Positions 8,910 to 17,947 of a stretch of 42,436 nt of DNA are shown one piece after another. Source of the DNA: Candidatus Obscuribacterales bacterium (GTDB lineage: Bacteria > Cyanobacteriota > Vampirovibrionia > Obscuribacterales > Obscuribacteraceae); assembly GCA_019745505.1 (NCBI GenBank), contig JAIETE010000140.1, forward strand, positions 1 to 42,436. Direction: 5' to 3'. The position numbers and the translations under genes were made by a program. Positions within the stretch are counted from its first letter, which is position 1, and every line of letters starts with the position of its first letter. The notes beneath the pieces were generated by a model, which was not told the DNA's origin, did not search any database, and saw only the letters and a program-made list of their open reading frames with translations.

Positions 8910-10862
8910 ATGAGTAAGACTGTTGGTATCGATTTGGGCACGACAAACTCTGTTGTCGCCGTGATGGAGGGCGGCCAGCCGACCGTTATCGCCAATGCGG
9001 AAGGCTCACGCACGACGCCCTCAGTCGTCGCGTTCACCAAGACGGGCGAACGGCTGGTGGGACAGCTGGCCAGACGCCAGGCTGTGGTCAATCCGCAAAA
9101 CACTATATATTCGATCAAGCGCTTCATCGGTCGTCGATTCGACGAAGTCGAAGCAGAAAGAGCAATCGTTTCTTATCGAATCAAACCTGGTGCTGAAAAC
9201 GGCAGCAAAGTCGTAATCCAGGACAAGGAATACACTCCGGAAGAAATTTCAGCCATGGTTCTGCGCAAATTGAAGGAGGACGCCGAAAAGTACCTGGGTG
9301 AAAAGGTAACCAGTGCGGTTATCACAGTACCCGCTTACTTCAATGACTCGCAAAGGCAGTCGACGAAAAACGCCGGCGCAATAGCCGGTTTGGATGTTCT
9401 GAGAATCATTAATGAACCGACGGCAGCCGCGCTTGCTTACGGTATAGATAAGAAGAACAATGAAACCGTACTTGTCTTCGACCTGGGCGGCGGAACTTTC
9501 GATGTCTCCATCCTGGAAGTCGGCGACGGCGTTTTTGAAGTTAAATCCACTTCCGGAGATACGCACCTGGGCGGCGACGATTTCGATCATGCCCTTGTCG
9601 ATTGGGCTGCAGATGAGTTCAAAAAACTCGAAGGGGTCGATCTTCGCAAAGACAAGCAGGCTTTGCAGCGTCTGATTGAAGCTTCGGAGAAGGCGAAAAT
9701 TGAGCTGTCATCCGTTTCTGAGACAACAATTTCGCTTCCGTTTGTCACTGCAAATGAAACCGGTCCAAAGCACTTGGACATGAGGCTGTCGCGGGCCAAA
9801 TTCAATGAATTGACACGTGACTTGGTTGAGCGTTGCCGCAAGCCTGTCGAGCAGGCGATTCGCGATGCCGGATTGAAACCGTCGGAAATCGACGAAATCG
9901 TTCTGGTTGGCGGTTCGACGCGTATACCGGCAGTGCAAGAGTTGGTCAAAACCCTGACCGGCGGTAAGGAGCCGAATCAAGGCGTCAACCCTGATGAGGT
10001 TGTGGCCATTGGCGCTGCAATCCAGTCCGGTGTCCTTGCCGGTGAGGTCAAGGATGTGGTGCTTCTCGACGTAACTCCGCTTTCTCTGGGGATCGAAACC
10101 ATGGGTGGTGTCTTCACGAAACTAGTGGAGCGCAACACCACGATTCCGACTCACAAGTCGCAGGTATTCTCCACTGCCGATGACAATCAGCCCGGAGTCG
10201 ATGTTTGCGTCTTCCAGGGTGAACGTCCTATGGCTCGCGACAATAAGATGTTGGGCAATTTCCGTCTCGATGGTATTGCGCCTGCACCTCGCGGACTTCC
10301 AAAGATCGAAGTCTCATTCGACATCGATGCCAATGGCATAGTCAGCGTCACCGCCCGGGATCAAGCGACAAATAAAGAACAGAAGATCACTATTACTGCC
10401 AGCACCAATTTAAGCAAGAGTGATATCGATCGCCTGGTCAAGGAAGCATCAGAGCACGCTGAGCAGGATCGCGGGCTTAGAGAAGCTGCCGATACTCGCA
10501 ATGAAGCCGATCAAATGTGCTACATGATCGAGCGGCAGCTGAAGGAGTTGGGCTCCGCAGCCAACGAGCAAACTAAGGCGAGAGCCAAGATGCTTGTCGA
10601 TGATCTTCGCAAGAAGATTGAAGAGAAAGGTGATACGCAGTCACTGAAATCTGCAATGGACGAACTCCGCGGCGTTCTTGTCATTCTGCAACAAGAGGCA
10701 ACGGCTGCTCAATCCGCCTCTTCTGGCTCCGGCTCTGCTCATCCTGGCGACTTCGGTGCAAATGCTCGGCAGAATAGCGGCGGCGCCGGCGGCTCTAGCG
10801 GCAGTGGCTCGCGTCAGCACGACGATGATGACATTGTTGATGTTGAAGTAAGCGCTGCATAG
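8910..10862 (+). CDS. dnaK: Chaperone protein DnaK (Hsp70)
   Basis: A 650-aa protein, of usual DnaK length, with ATG 8910 and GAGGAA at 8897-8902. The three Hsp70 signatures are present: IDLGTTNS at the start, [14 protein letters not shown] near 190, and [17 protein letters not shown] near 330. The ATPase domain (1 to about 385) is joined to the peptide-binding domain by the linker [10 protein letters not shown] helical lid follows, then a Gly/Ser-rich tail ending in an acidic [10 protein letters not shown] motif. It binds exposed hydrophobic segments of unfolded client proteins in an ATP cycle driven by DnaJ and GrpE, neither of which is encoded in this window. The absence of grpE and dnaJ beside it suggests either an extra dnaK copy or a dispersed chaperone set. 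Confidence 0.98.
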   Translation: MSKTVGIDLGTTNSVVAVMEGGQPTVIANAEGSRTTPSVVAFTKTGERLVGQLARRQAVVNPQNTIYSIKRFIGRRFDEVEAERAIVSYRIKPGAENGSKVVIQDKEYTPEEISAMVLRKLKEDAEKYLGEKVTSAVITVPAYFNDSQRQSTKNAGAIAGLDVLRIINEPTAAALAYGIDKKNNETVLVFDLGGGTFDVSILEVGDGVFEVKSTSGDTHLGGDDFDHALVDWAADEFKKLEGVDLRKDKQALQRLIEASEKAKIELSSVSETTISLPFVTANETGPKHLDMRLSRAKFNELTRDLVERCRKPVEQAIRDAGLKPSEIDEIVLVGGSTRIPAVQELVKTLTGGKEPNQGVNPDEVVAIGAAIQSGVLAGEVKDVVLLDVTPLSLGIETMGGVFTKLVERNTTIPTHKSQVFSTADDNQPGVDVCVFQGERPMARDNKMLGNFRLDGIAPAPRGLPKIEVSFDIDANGIVSVTARDQATNKEQKITITASTNLSKSDIDRLVKEASEHAEQDRGLREAADTRNEADQMCYMIERQLKELGSAANEQTKARAKMLVDDLRKKIEEKGDTQSLKSAMDELRGVLVILQQEATAAQSASSGSGSAHPGDFGANARQNSGGAGGSSGSGSRQHDDDDIVDVEVSAA

Positions 10863-10915
10863 AGATGGCTCGATTGGCAAAATAGACGCAACTTTATGTT
10901 GTGAGGGCAAAACGG

Positions 10916-10943
10916 AAAAGCCTCTGGACATCCAGGGGCTTTT
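10916..10943 (+). terminator. Rho-independent terminator after dnaK
   Basis: Arms AAAAGCCTCTGGA (10916-10928) and TCCAGGGGCTTTT (10931-10943) pair over 13 positions with one G-U wobble and a tight CA loop, ending in a T-rich stretch. It sits 54 bases after the dnaK stop. Because the arms begin with A4 and end with T4, it could also stop the convergent DUF4256 transcript. Confidence 0.8.
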
Positions 10944-10984
10944 CTCACTGGTGCTCTTTGTCCCTTCTGCTGCGATACCGTTTG

Positions 10985-11551
10985 TTAGACTCTTAACGAG
11001 CCGCGAAATCCACGCACCGCGTAGTAGGACGAAGCACCATTATGATAGAGAAAAACCTTGTCATAGCGACGATCGCAAAAGAGAGCTCCTCCCAGTTTTC
11101 TGATCGACTCCGGTGTTTTCACCCAGCTTGAAGTTTTCAAATCAAACTGTCCGAGCTTTTGCAATTCGCGATATTCCTCTTCAGAAAGCATCTCGATACC
11201 CATCGAATCTGCCATTTCAAGGGCATTGCCTGCCGGCTTATGCTCTTTTCGAGAATCAAGGGCTTCGCGATCAAAACAAACACTGCGTCGCTCTTTTGGC
11301 GATTCAGGTGAGCAATCGTAGAAGAGAAGCTCTCCGGTTTTTTTGTCCTCTCCTACGACATCAGGCTCTCCGCCTGTTTGCTCCATCTGGCTGAGCGACC
11401 AAAGTTTGTTAGGATTGCTTTCCAGCCTGGATTGCACTTTCTGCCACTCGATGTCTTTATGGCGGCTCGTGTTTTTGTCGAATCTTGTCTTCAGTACTTT
11501 GAGCAACTCTTTCTCTTGTTGCGCAGATAATTTTTTGCCTTTCTGGCTCAT
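10985..11551 (-). CDS. DUF4256 family protein
   Basis: A 188-aa soluble protein without signal peptide or membrane segment. The whole length resembles the DUF4256 family. Recognisable stretches are GGEPDVVGEDKKTGELLFYD, CSPESPKERRSVCFDREAL, a central AxxMGIEMLSEEEYRELQ, and a C-terminal YDKVFLYHNGASSYYAVRGFRG. The family is widespread in bacteria and its biochemical role is unknown to me. The ATG start has GGAG nine bases upstream. It lies 29 bases after the aldolase gene on the same strand, so the two are probably cotranscribed with the lipid kinase-like gene before them. Confidence 0.8.
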   Translation of the reverse strand: MSQKGKKLSAQQEKELLKVLKTRFDKNTSRHKDIEWQKVQSRLESNPNKLWSLSQMEQTGGEPDVVGEDKKTGELLFYDCSPESPKERRSVCFDREALDSRKEHKPAGNALEMADSMGIEMLSEEEYRELQKLGQFDLKTSSWVKTPESIRKLGGALFCDRRYDKVFLYHNGASSYYAVRGFRGSLRV

Positions 11552-11580
11552 TGTTTCTGACTCCGAATTTCACAGATGAG

Positions 11581-12336
11581 TTAATCGCCTCGAAGCTGCT
11601 GAAGTTTTTGCTTTGCAGCGGTCCACATTGTGTGCAGGTCCACTCCCGCTGCAACTAGAGTAAAGCCGGCTTCTATGTATGTTTTCGCCTGCTCCGGCAA
11701 GAGAGCGAATATTCCGGCTGCCACTTTTCGGTTTTGGCAAGCGGTAAGGACTGTCTTGATCGCAGCTTGAACTTCAGCATCTGCCACTTGACCAAGTTTT
11801 CCAAAACTGCCGGAAAGGTCATACGGTCCGATGATGATTCCATCGATACCATCGACGGAGATAATCTCGTTGATGTTTTCAACGGCAGCGCGGTCCTCGA
11901 TTTGTACAACCACGCAAGTCAGTTCGTTCGCGTTTTCATGGTGGGTTGCGTCCAGACCATAAGTGTGCGCGCGACCTGCACCAAAACTGCGCTCGCCGGC
12001 GGGAGGATATTTTGCAGAATTGACTGCCCGCAGCGCATCTTCCTTGCTGCTTACATGCGGGACGATTATTCCATCTGCTCCGATGTCCAGGACTCGCTTG
12101 ATCCATTCATCCGAATTGACAGGCACTCGCACGAGACCAGCGCATTCAGGCGTTTTTGCAGTCAGCATCGCCTGTACTTGCTCTAATGACAGAGGGGAGT
12201 GTTCCAGGTCAATCCACAACCAATCATAGCCAAGGTTTGATAAACACTCGGTCACCGCCGGCGGTGATAGTGAGACAATCGTCCCAATTTGAGTTTTTCC
12301 GGACTTGATTTTGTCTTTGAATTTTGCGAACTTCAA
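11581..12336 (-). CDS. HpcH/HpaI family aldolase
   Basis: A 251-aa protein with the class II pyruvate-dependent aldolase fold (HpaI, 2-keto-3-deoxy-sugar-acid aldolases). Family residues are in place: WIDLEHSP with Glu45 and His46, RVP with Arg70, QIED with metal ligand Glu147, and GPYDLSGS with metal ligand Asp173. The usual reaction is reversible, divalent-metal-dependent cleavage of a 4-hydroxy-2-oxo acid to pyruvate (or oxaloacetate-type product) plus an aldehyde. The exact substrate cannot be told. The start is TTG 12336: an in-frame stop lies 18 bases upstream and the next Met is at residue 57, beyond conserved sequence. It is the middle gene of a three-gene minus-strand run, with gaps of 41 and 29 bases. 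Confidence 0.85.
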   Translation of the reverse strand: MKFAKFKDKIKSGKTQIGTIVSLSPPAVTECLSNLGYDWLWIDLEHSPLSLEQVQAMLTAKTPECAGLVRVPVNSDEWIKRVLDIGADGIIVPHVSSKEDALRAVNSAKYPPAGERSFGAGRAHTYGLDATHHENANELTCVVVQIEDRAAVENINEIISVDGIDGIIIGPYDLSGSFGKLGQVADAEVQAAIKTVLTACQNRKVAAGIFALLPEQAKTYIEAGFTLVAAGVDLHTMWTAAKQKLQQLRGD

Positions 12337-12377
12337 TTTTACTGCCCCGCTTTACTTCTGTGCGCTTCGTTGCAGCA

Positions 12378-13433
12378 TTATTTCACGATTGCAGATGCCG
12401 GTGCTCTTGGCACGCGGATCAACACGGCGGAGGGCACAATTTCGACTGTGCAGGGCGTGGTTCCGCAGGGTTCTCCATCGATCATGGTTTCTGCTTCCAT
12501 ACGAATTTTAGGTATATGTGTTTGTCCGGACAAAAAATCGCGCAGCTTACGTGCAAATCTGTGCAGGGGGGAACGGCTTACTTGTTTCGGTACCATTTTT
12601 ATATGGACTTTCTTGACCTTCCGCAAGAGGTACGGCACATGCCCTGAATCTTGATTGAGTATGAACCATTTGAAGAATCGAGCCAGTAGTCGATAGTAAT
12701 CAACGACCGTGCGAGGGTTCATTACAAGCAAGTCCAGTACGCCATCGGATAGATGCTCGATTCCCTCTGCGCCGATGCCCATCTCGGAGCTGTTGGTAAT
12801 GAAAATACCGGACGCCTCGACGTCTATCTTTTCACCATCGTCGATCATCAGCTCGTATCGCAGCGGACGATGGGTAACACTTTTCAAAAGCGGCCAACCA
12901 TAGGCAAGCAAACGAAATTTGGTTTTGTGTTCTTTTACTGGTTTGGTAATGGCATCAGCGATAGGCCCCGTTCCGGCATCGATCGTGAACCAACGATCGT
13001 TCATTTTTCCGAGATCGAGGCTGATTGTTTCACCATGCATTATCGTATCCATGGCGCTGTCGAGCGGGTCTTCGTTGTGTTTGCCGCTGCAAATTTTCAG
13101 AGTTCGCGCCAGCAGGTTGCCTGTGCCGAAAGGAACTATGCCCACCGGTATTTTCAAGCCGGATTCTGCAACCGCCCCCAGTACGAATCCAACAGTCCCA
13201 TCCCCGCCGACCGCAACGACTAATTCGAAGGGGCCCATTATCGGTGCTAGCATCTGCGCACTGGTCATATTTTGCGTGATCGGTCTGGCGTTGACCACAT
13301 AGCCCTTCTCTTCGGCGAACTTTCGCACCATCGCACCCAGCCGTCTATCAAAGTCTCCTACAGTTCCGGATGCCGGATTGTAGACTACGAGAACTTGCTT
13401 TAGCTTATGCGACTGGGTGTCTTCGGATGGCAT
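12378..13433 (-). CDS. Diacylglycerol/sphingosine kinase-like lipid kinase (YegS/DgkB family)
   Basis: A 351-aa cytosolic protein with the DAGK catalytic signature. VYNPASG is at 17-23, the nucleotide-binding GGDGT at 76-80, and PFGTGNLLAR at 101-110, with a C-terminal half in beta strands as in the YegS/DgkB fold. Members phosphorylate diacylglycerol or related lipids with ATP at the inner membrane face, recycling lipid headgroups. The substrate here is not determinable. It is the first gene of the minus-strand run with the aldolase and DUF4256 genes. It diverges from the phosphatase gene across about 150 bases, which must hold both promoters. Confidence 0.87.
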   Translation of the reverse strand: MPSEDTQSHKLKQVLVVYNPASGTVGDFDRRLGAMVRKFAEEKGYVVNARPITQNMTSAQMLAPIMGPFELVVAVGGDGTVGFVLGAVAESGLKIPVGIVPFGTGNLLARTLKICSGKHNEDPLDSAMDTIMHGETISLDLGKMNDRWFTIDAGTGPIADAITKPVKEHKTKFRLLAYGWPLLKSVTHRPLRYELMIDDGEKIDVEASGIFITNSSEMGIGAEGIEHLSDGVLDLLVMNPRTVVDYYRLLARFFKWFILNQDSGHVPYLLRKVKKVHIKMVPKQVSRSPLHRFARKLRDFLSGQTHIPKIRMEAETMIDGEPCGTTPCTVEIVPSAVLIRVPRAPASAIVK

Positions 13434-13586
13434 TTGAAAGAATCGAGAAAGCGGTCAACTATCTCGGTGTAAGAAAATTGCGATGGAGGCTATAGTAGAA
13501 CTTGTGAGTGATAAGTGCCACCGGCAAGATGAGTATGTAGCAGATTCGTTAAGCCAGTCAGTCTTTTCCATATAGAAAGTTCCGCA

Positions 13587-14057
13587 GTGCATAGTAAAGG
13601 CGTACCGATCCGTAATTTCAGCTCTGTTGAGCCCTACCTCTTTCGTGGCGGGCAGCCCGTAAAGGAGGGTTTCATCGCCTTGCAGCAGATGGGTGTAAAG
13701 ACAGTCATCTGCTTGCGGTGGGGAAAAAAGGTGATTGCAGCGGAGCAGTCCGCGGTCGAAGAGTTGGGCATGAAGTTTGTATCGATGCCTCTCAACTACT
13801 GGAATTTGCCAAAGCAAGAAACTGTCGACCAATTCTTGTCGTTAATTGATGATCCGGCCAATCATCCAATTTTTGTTCATTGCCTGCACGGCTCAGACCG
13901 CACTGGAATTTTGTTGGCAATCTTTCGTATGTTTCGTCAAGGGTGGTCCTTTGATCGGTCATACGATGAAATGCGCAAATTCGGATTTCATCGATTTCGC
14001 TTGCAGAATTTCAAATGGTGGTTGCGTAAATTCAGTCGTGCTGCCGGATATCACTGA
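13587..14057 (+). CDS. Dual-specificity/tyrosine phosphatase-like protein
   Basis: A 156-aa single-domain protein with the Cys-based phosphatase loop HCLHGSDRTG (nucleophile Cys99, Arg105). The upstream segment YLFRGGQP, the strand KTVICLRW and the turn MPLNYWNLP match the DSP-PTPase group, which also occurs in proteins called fused phosphatase/NAD-kinase-like. It has no signal peptide and is probably cytosolic. It could dephosphorylate phosphoproteins or inositol-type and other small phosphates. The three kinases in this window make a protein substrate attractive, but that is inference. The start is the GTG at 13587; no ATG lies at a suitable place and the ribosome site is weak. Confidence 0.82.
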   Translation: MHSKGVPIRNFSSVEPYLFRGGQPVKEGFIALQQMGVKTVICLRWGKKVIAAEQSAVEELGMKFVSMPLNYWNLPKQETVDQFLSLIDDPANHPIFVHCLHGSDRTGILLAIFRMFRQGWSFDRSYDEMRKFGFHRFRLQNFKWWLRKFSRAAGYH

Positions 14058-14162
14058 GTCTGTGTAATAGGTTTATTAGTGTAAAAATCTTCCGGTTGCT
14101 TGGCACTTTTCGCCCAGGCTGGGGGTCCGCCTGAGAACAAAGCACAAATAGGAGATTGTTTA

Positions 14163-14477
14163 ATGTTCAAGTCTTTAACATCACTAGTCTCATTAGTTGC
14201 CTTTTTAGGTGTTTTGGCAGCACCTTCATTCGCCAAGGATTCTGCTGAAATTCAAGCGGAAGCCGACAGAAAGGCTGCTGAAGCCGCGGCCGTGGGAGCG
14301 GAGGCCTCCGCTGAATCCACTAAATCCGCAGTGGCGCAAGTCAAAGGTAAAGAAGGGCGTGCCGCCAAGCATGCCAGAGAAGCTGCTGAAAAGTCGAGGA
14401 AGGCAGACAAAATTCAGGATGACGCTGACGATTTGCAGCGCAAAGCCGATAAGAAATTGCGCAAGGAGCTTCGATAG
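14163..14477 (+). CDS. Small secreted Ala/Lys-rich coiled-coil protein
   Basis: The start is ATG 14163, supported by AGGAG at 14150-14154 with an 8-base spacer; earlier in-frame codons lack such a site. The 104-aa product opens with a signal peptide (MFKSLTSLVSLVAFLGVL, cleavage after SFA near residue 24). The mature part is almost wholly Ala, Lys, Glu, Asp and Ser in a helical pattern, ending in a run of basic residues (DKKLRKELR). It resembles short periplasmic or outer-membrane-associated helical proteins in composition only. No family was recognised. It converges with the caspase gene with only 18 bases between. Confidence 0.7.
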   Translation: MFKSLTSLVSLVAFLGVLAAPSFAKDSAEIQAEADRKAAEAAAVGAEASAESTKSAVAQVKGKEGRAAKHAREAAEKSRKADKIQDDADDLQRKADKKLRKELR

Positions 14478-14495
14478 AGATTACTTCTCAGTCAG

Positions 14496-17048
14496 CTATT
14501 TTCCACTGCGCGGCGATGAAGGCGGGACAGCCAGGATCGGATCACCGCCGCTCCAGCTCTTGTTGTACAAACTAGGCGTTTGCACCACACCGCGATCGCT
14601 GAGCACTTCTGCGCTCACTAAAGTGCGCAGCTTGTCGAATGCTTCATTCAATGACGTGTCTTTGCCTTTGCATTGCAGAGCTTCCATCAGCTTTCTTGTG
14701 AAAATGCTGTTCGGATAGTTTTTCGATTCCCAGGAAACCTGGTCGGCAAGACTTGAACATAGTACGACTTGTCCGCTTCCGACATTGAGCTTGCTGGCAT
14801 CCATTTTTGTGACCCGCATCAAGCCTTTGCTGGAGGCATCGGCGTCCGCACTGTCATCCACGTCGTCGACATCGGCCGTTTTCTTGGACTCTTCGCCGGC
14901 CGATCCGCTGTGGCACACATCGAGAATGACAACGACACGCTTGCTGTGCACTTGCTCCTGAATAATCTTGGTCAACCACTGCATAGGTATGCCGGTGGAG
15001 ACTAGCTTGTATTTGTCAGTATCATGCGCTACCAGAAAATTGACGCCGACATCTTCCATTGACGGGCTGCCATGACTGGATACGTATACGACTACGAGAT
15101 CATCGGGTTGTGCTCTTTTACCGAGCCAGCCCTGACCTAATTGTGACGTTATCTCCTCTTTCGTTGCGCTATTGTCTGTGAGCAACCTCACATGGTCGGC
15201 TGCAAAATTCTCCTGAGTAACAAGGAAGTTTTTGAAGTCGGTTGCATCCTTGGCTGCGTATTTCAGATTTATTGTTGAATCTTTGAAATTGCTGATTCCA
15301 ATTACCAGTGCCCACTTATCCGCTACTTTCTTGTCTTGGGTAGACCCTGTAAGCGCGGTGGACGCGTAGGTTTGCGCATCTGCGGCGCCGGGCAATGCCG
15401 CGGTAATTTCTCTGGATTTTTTCAATAGAGGGTCGGCGAGGTCATTCTTGTTCTGTTTGGTGTACAAAGATGCCAACGCTTCGAGGTCTCTTGCCACTTG
15501 TGGGCTCTTTTGTCCAAAGACTTTCTCGTCCGTGGACAAAACTTGTTTTAGCAGCGGCTCAGCCTCATCATATTTTTTCTGAAGAGTAAGAAGTTCGCAC
15601 AAATCTCTCAGGCTGTTAACGACCTGAGTGCTATCTTGTCCCAGCGTTTTTTCCGCCAGTTGCAGGGAACTGCGCAACATCGGCTCGGCTTTGACATAGT
15701 CGTTTTGCGCAAGGTAAATCTCTGCCAGGCTGCGCACTGTGAGCGCGATGTCCGGATGATCGGCGCCAAGTTTTTCCTTGCTGATCTTAAGTGCCTTGTT
15801 CAGCAGATTCTCGGCTTCTTCATACTTGCGCTCGTCGGCGAGAATGCTTCCTAATTCCACCATGTCGTGAGCGACAGCTGGATGATCCGCCGTGACCAAT
15901 TTTTCATCGAGTTCCAGAGCGCGCCTGGCTAGTGCTTCTGCCTCGCTGTAGCGACCCTGGTAACGCGCGATCGACGCTTGCGTGATCCAGCACTTCGAAA
16001 TTTCGACATTGTTTTGTCCCAGCGAGCGTTCGATGATTTTTGTAGCGGCCTTGCAAAATTCTTCTGCTTTTGAATAGCGGCCTTCGTCTCTGCACACCAG
16101 TGCTAGATCCAGCAGAGCCTTTCCATAATCCGGGTGCTCTTTGGTCAAAGCTGCTTCGCGAATCTTGCGGACTTGCTGGAAAGTCTTCCTCGCTTCAGCA
16201 AAGCGACTTTGCTTGCGATAGAGATCTCCTAATGGTTCCATCACTATTGCAATGTGTTCGTGTTCGAATCCGATCAGAGATTGAAGCCCCAGCAAGGTCG
16301 CCTTGTACAAGGCTTCCGCTTCTTTATACTTTCCTTTCTCATTCAAGATTTGCGCAAGATTAAAGGCCGTGTACGCATAGAGCCAATTTTGTTTGGATTG
16401 CGGCGTGGCGAACAGAGCTAGGGTTCTGTCATTGATTGCTTTTGCTTCGCTGAGCTTGCCCCACTTGAGATAAAGTCTCGTCAAACCGTTGAGTGGAAGC
16501 GCCAGATTGAAATTAGTCGGACCAACCTTCTTTGTGGCAATTGCCAGCGAGCTGTTCAGTACGGCTTCGCACTCGGGAAATCGGCTCTGATCTAGATAGA
16601 GCACCGACAGATTGCTCATCATGCTGGGAATCAAATCGCTGGCGCGCTTTTTGCTTGCTTTGTATTTCTTGTTGAGGTGTTTCTTGTCGGCTTCTTCCGC
16701 TTCTGCAATCGAGCTCTTGAAAAGATCTTCGGCCTCCTTGTATCGACCGACCGATCGGTATGACTCGGCAAGACCCAGGGCTATTTGTGCACTCTGGTAG
16801 CTGGACAGGTCCTCGGACTTTTGAGCTTTCTCGAAAAGCTCGATTGCGTCTTTATAGCGCCCGTGCTGGTAGTTGTTTTGCGCGTTGATAATCAGGCTGT
16901 CTAATTGAAAGGGGGCATCGATGGCCGGCTGTGAATTACCTGGCTGCGAAGCTGCTTGCGTGCTCGATGTATCGCCGGCGTGTCCGGGTTGTTGCGATAA
17001 CGCGAAGTACAGTCCCAGGACTGCGGCAAGAAAACGCTTCGATCTCAT
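14496..17048 (-). CDS. TPR-repeat caspase-family protein (orthocaspase-like)
   Basis: The frame is open for 83 codons further upstream, but ATG 17048 begins a good signal peptide (MRSKRFLAAVLGLYFALS, ending near GHAG), so I annotate 850 aa. Residues about 50-560 form a long array of 42-residue TPRs of the kinesin-light-chain type. A peptidase C14 domain (about 575-835) follows, with ALVIGISNF at its start and a catalytic dyad His659 (SSHG) and Cys712 (DVCHSG). An Asp-rich insert (DVDDVDDSADAD) follows the Cys where p20 and p10 normally join. Caspase homologues in bacteria cleave after Arg/Lys, sometimes Asp, and serve in regulated proteolysis or cell death. Export would place this one outside the cytoplasm. 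Target unknown. Confidence 0.9.
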   Translation of the reverse strand: MRSKRFLAAVLGLYFALSQQPGHAGDTSSTQAASQPGNSQPAIDAPFQLDSLIINAQNNYQHGRYKDAIELFEKAQKSEDLSSYQSAQIALGLAESYRSVGRYKEAEDLFKSSIAEAEEADKKHLNKKYKASKKRASDLIPSMMSNLSVLYLDQSRFPECEAVLNSSLAIATKKVGPTNFNLALPLNGLTRLYLKWGKLSEAKAINDRTLALFATPQSKQNWLYAYTAFNLAQILNEKGKYKEAEALYKATLLGLQSLIGFEHEHIAIVMEPLGDLYRKQSRFAEARKTFQQVRKIREAALTKEHPDYGKALLDLALVCRDEGRYSKAEEFCKAATKIIERSLGQNNVEISKCWITQASIARYQGRYSEAEALARRALELDEKLVTADHPAVAHDMVELGSILADERKYEEAENLLNKALKISKEKLGADHPDIALTVRSLAEIYLAQNDYVKAEPMLRSSLQLAEKTLGQDSTQVVNSLRDLCELLTLQKKYDEAEPLLKQVLSTDEKVFGQKSPQVARDLEALASLYTKQNKNDLADPLLKKSREITAALPGAADAQTYASTALTGSTQDKKVADKWALVIGISNFKDSTINLKYAAKDATDFKNFLVTQENFAADHVRLLTDNSATKEEITSQLGQGWLGKRAQPDDLVVVYVSSHGSPSMEDVGVNFLVAHDTDKYKLVSTGIPMQWLTKIIQEQVHSKRVVVILDVCHSGSAGEESKKTADVDDVDDSADADASSKGLMRVTKMDASKLNVGSGQVVLCSSLADQVSWESKNYPNSIFTRKLMEALQCKGKDTSLNEAFDKLRTLVSAEVLSDRGVVQTPSLYNKSWSGGDPILAVPPSSPRSGK

Positions 17049-17250
17049 TGAAAACCTGTTGTACGGTAGCTGATGTAATGACCTGTGATTTGGTATGGAT
17101 TTTAGCGCGAATCCAAGAAGTGAATATTTAATGTTTGCGCATCTGCCAGCAAGGTGGGGTGCGGCTTTCGAAATTTCGCCCCACGTTTTTAAGAGCAAAT
17201 CTGCGTGTATGTAGATAGTGAGAGCGGCAGACTTATCAAGGGAGAAGAGA

Positions 17251-17691
17251 ATGATTCGAGCACTTTTGAACGGCTTCGTCGGTGCAGTGGCGCTCACTAC
17301 CGCGCATCAGGCTCTTCGCCGGGCATTGCCGGATGCACCGCAGTTGGACCGCATGGGCATGAAGGGTGTGGCTAAGGTCTGCTCGGCTGTCGGCAGAACA
17401 CCTCCCAGTGGATCGTCTCTTTTCCTCTTTGCATTGCTTGGCGACATTTTGACGAATACTCTGTACTTCAGTCGTGTCGGTACGAAGCCGGGGTTCGCTA
17501 GTATCGGTAAGGGAATCTCTCTTGGACTGAGCGCAGGGTTAGGCGCTGCAGCTTTGCCGGTCATACTCAGTTTTGACAATGGTGCAAGAAAGAGAACCAG
17601 AAGAACCGGAGCCTTGACTGTCGGCCTCTTCCTCTGCGGTGGCTTGGCGGCCGCTATGGCCGCACAGTGCTGCCCTAGATCGGCTGATTAG
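17251..17691 (+). CDS. Small integral membrane protein, unknown
   Basis: A GTG at 17218 also opens the frame, but ATG 17251 follows a purine-rich AGGGAGAAGAGA and gives a cleaner N-terminus, so I use it (146 aa). Hydrophobic stretches lie near 3-20, 55-75, 83-108 and 117-138, rich in Gly and Ala, suggesting four membrane passes. The C-terminus ends in a short CCPRSAD tail. No motif points to a function. It is transcribed divergently from the caspase gene, with about 200 bases between the starts. Confidence 0.6.
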   Translation: MIRALLNGFVGAVALTTAHQALRRALPDAPQLDRMGMKGVAKVCSAVGRTPPSGSSLFLFALLGDILTNTLYFSRVGTKPGFASIGKGISLGLSAGLGAAALPVILSFDNGARKRTRRTGALTVGLFLCGGLAAAMAAQCCPRSAD

Positions 17692-17947
17692 TCTGCTGAG
17701 AAAGTCCGTGCATAACTGAGTTTGCATGCGAAGAATTTCAACGAGTTTTTCTCGAAGCTCATAAGCAATCGTCCTGCTGTGAGTGGTGCCATATTTGGTG
17801 CAAGACTCGTGAAAACAATTTTCTTGGATGTTTAAAACTGACTCTCTTCTGCCGGCAGGCCATTAAAGGGAACTCGGACTGCCATCTAGTTGCTATTCTA
17901 AGAGAGGTTCAGGAATCTCTTTTCAACAGCTATTGGAGTGGTCTAGC

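Noticed and set aside
8910-10862. CIRCE/HrcA control of dnaK
   Set aside because: The TTAGCACTC-N9-GAGTGCTAA element was looked for upstream and is absent.
17049-17297. Upstream extension of the TPR-caspase gene
   Set aside because: The frame is open, but a good signal peptide starts at 17048 and the extension overlaps the start region of the divergent membrane protein gene.
17900-17921. Short hairpin before the zinc-finger kinase
   Set aside because: Only a 6-bp stem of simple AAGAGA/TCTCTT sequence with a 10-base loop; not enough to call a regulatory element.
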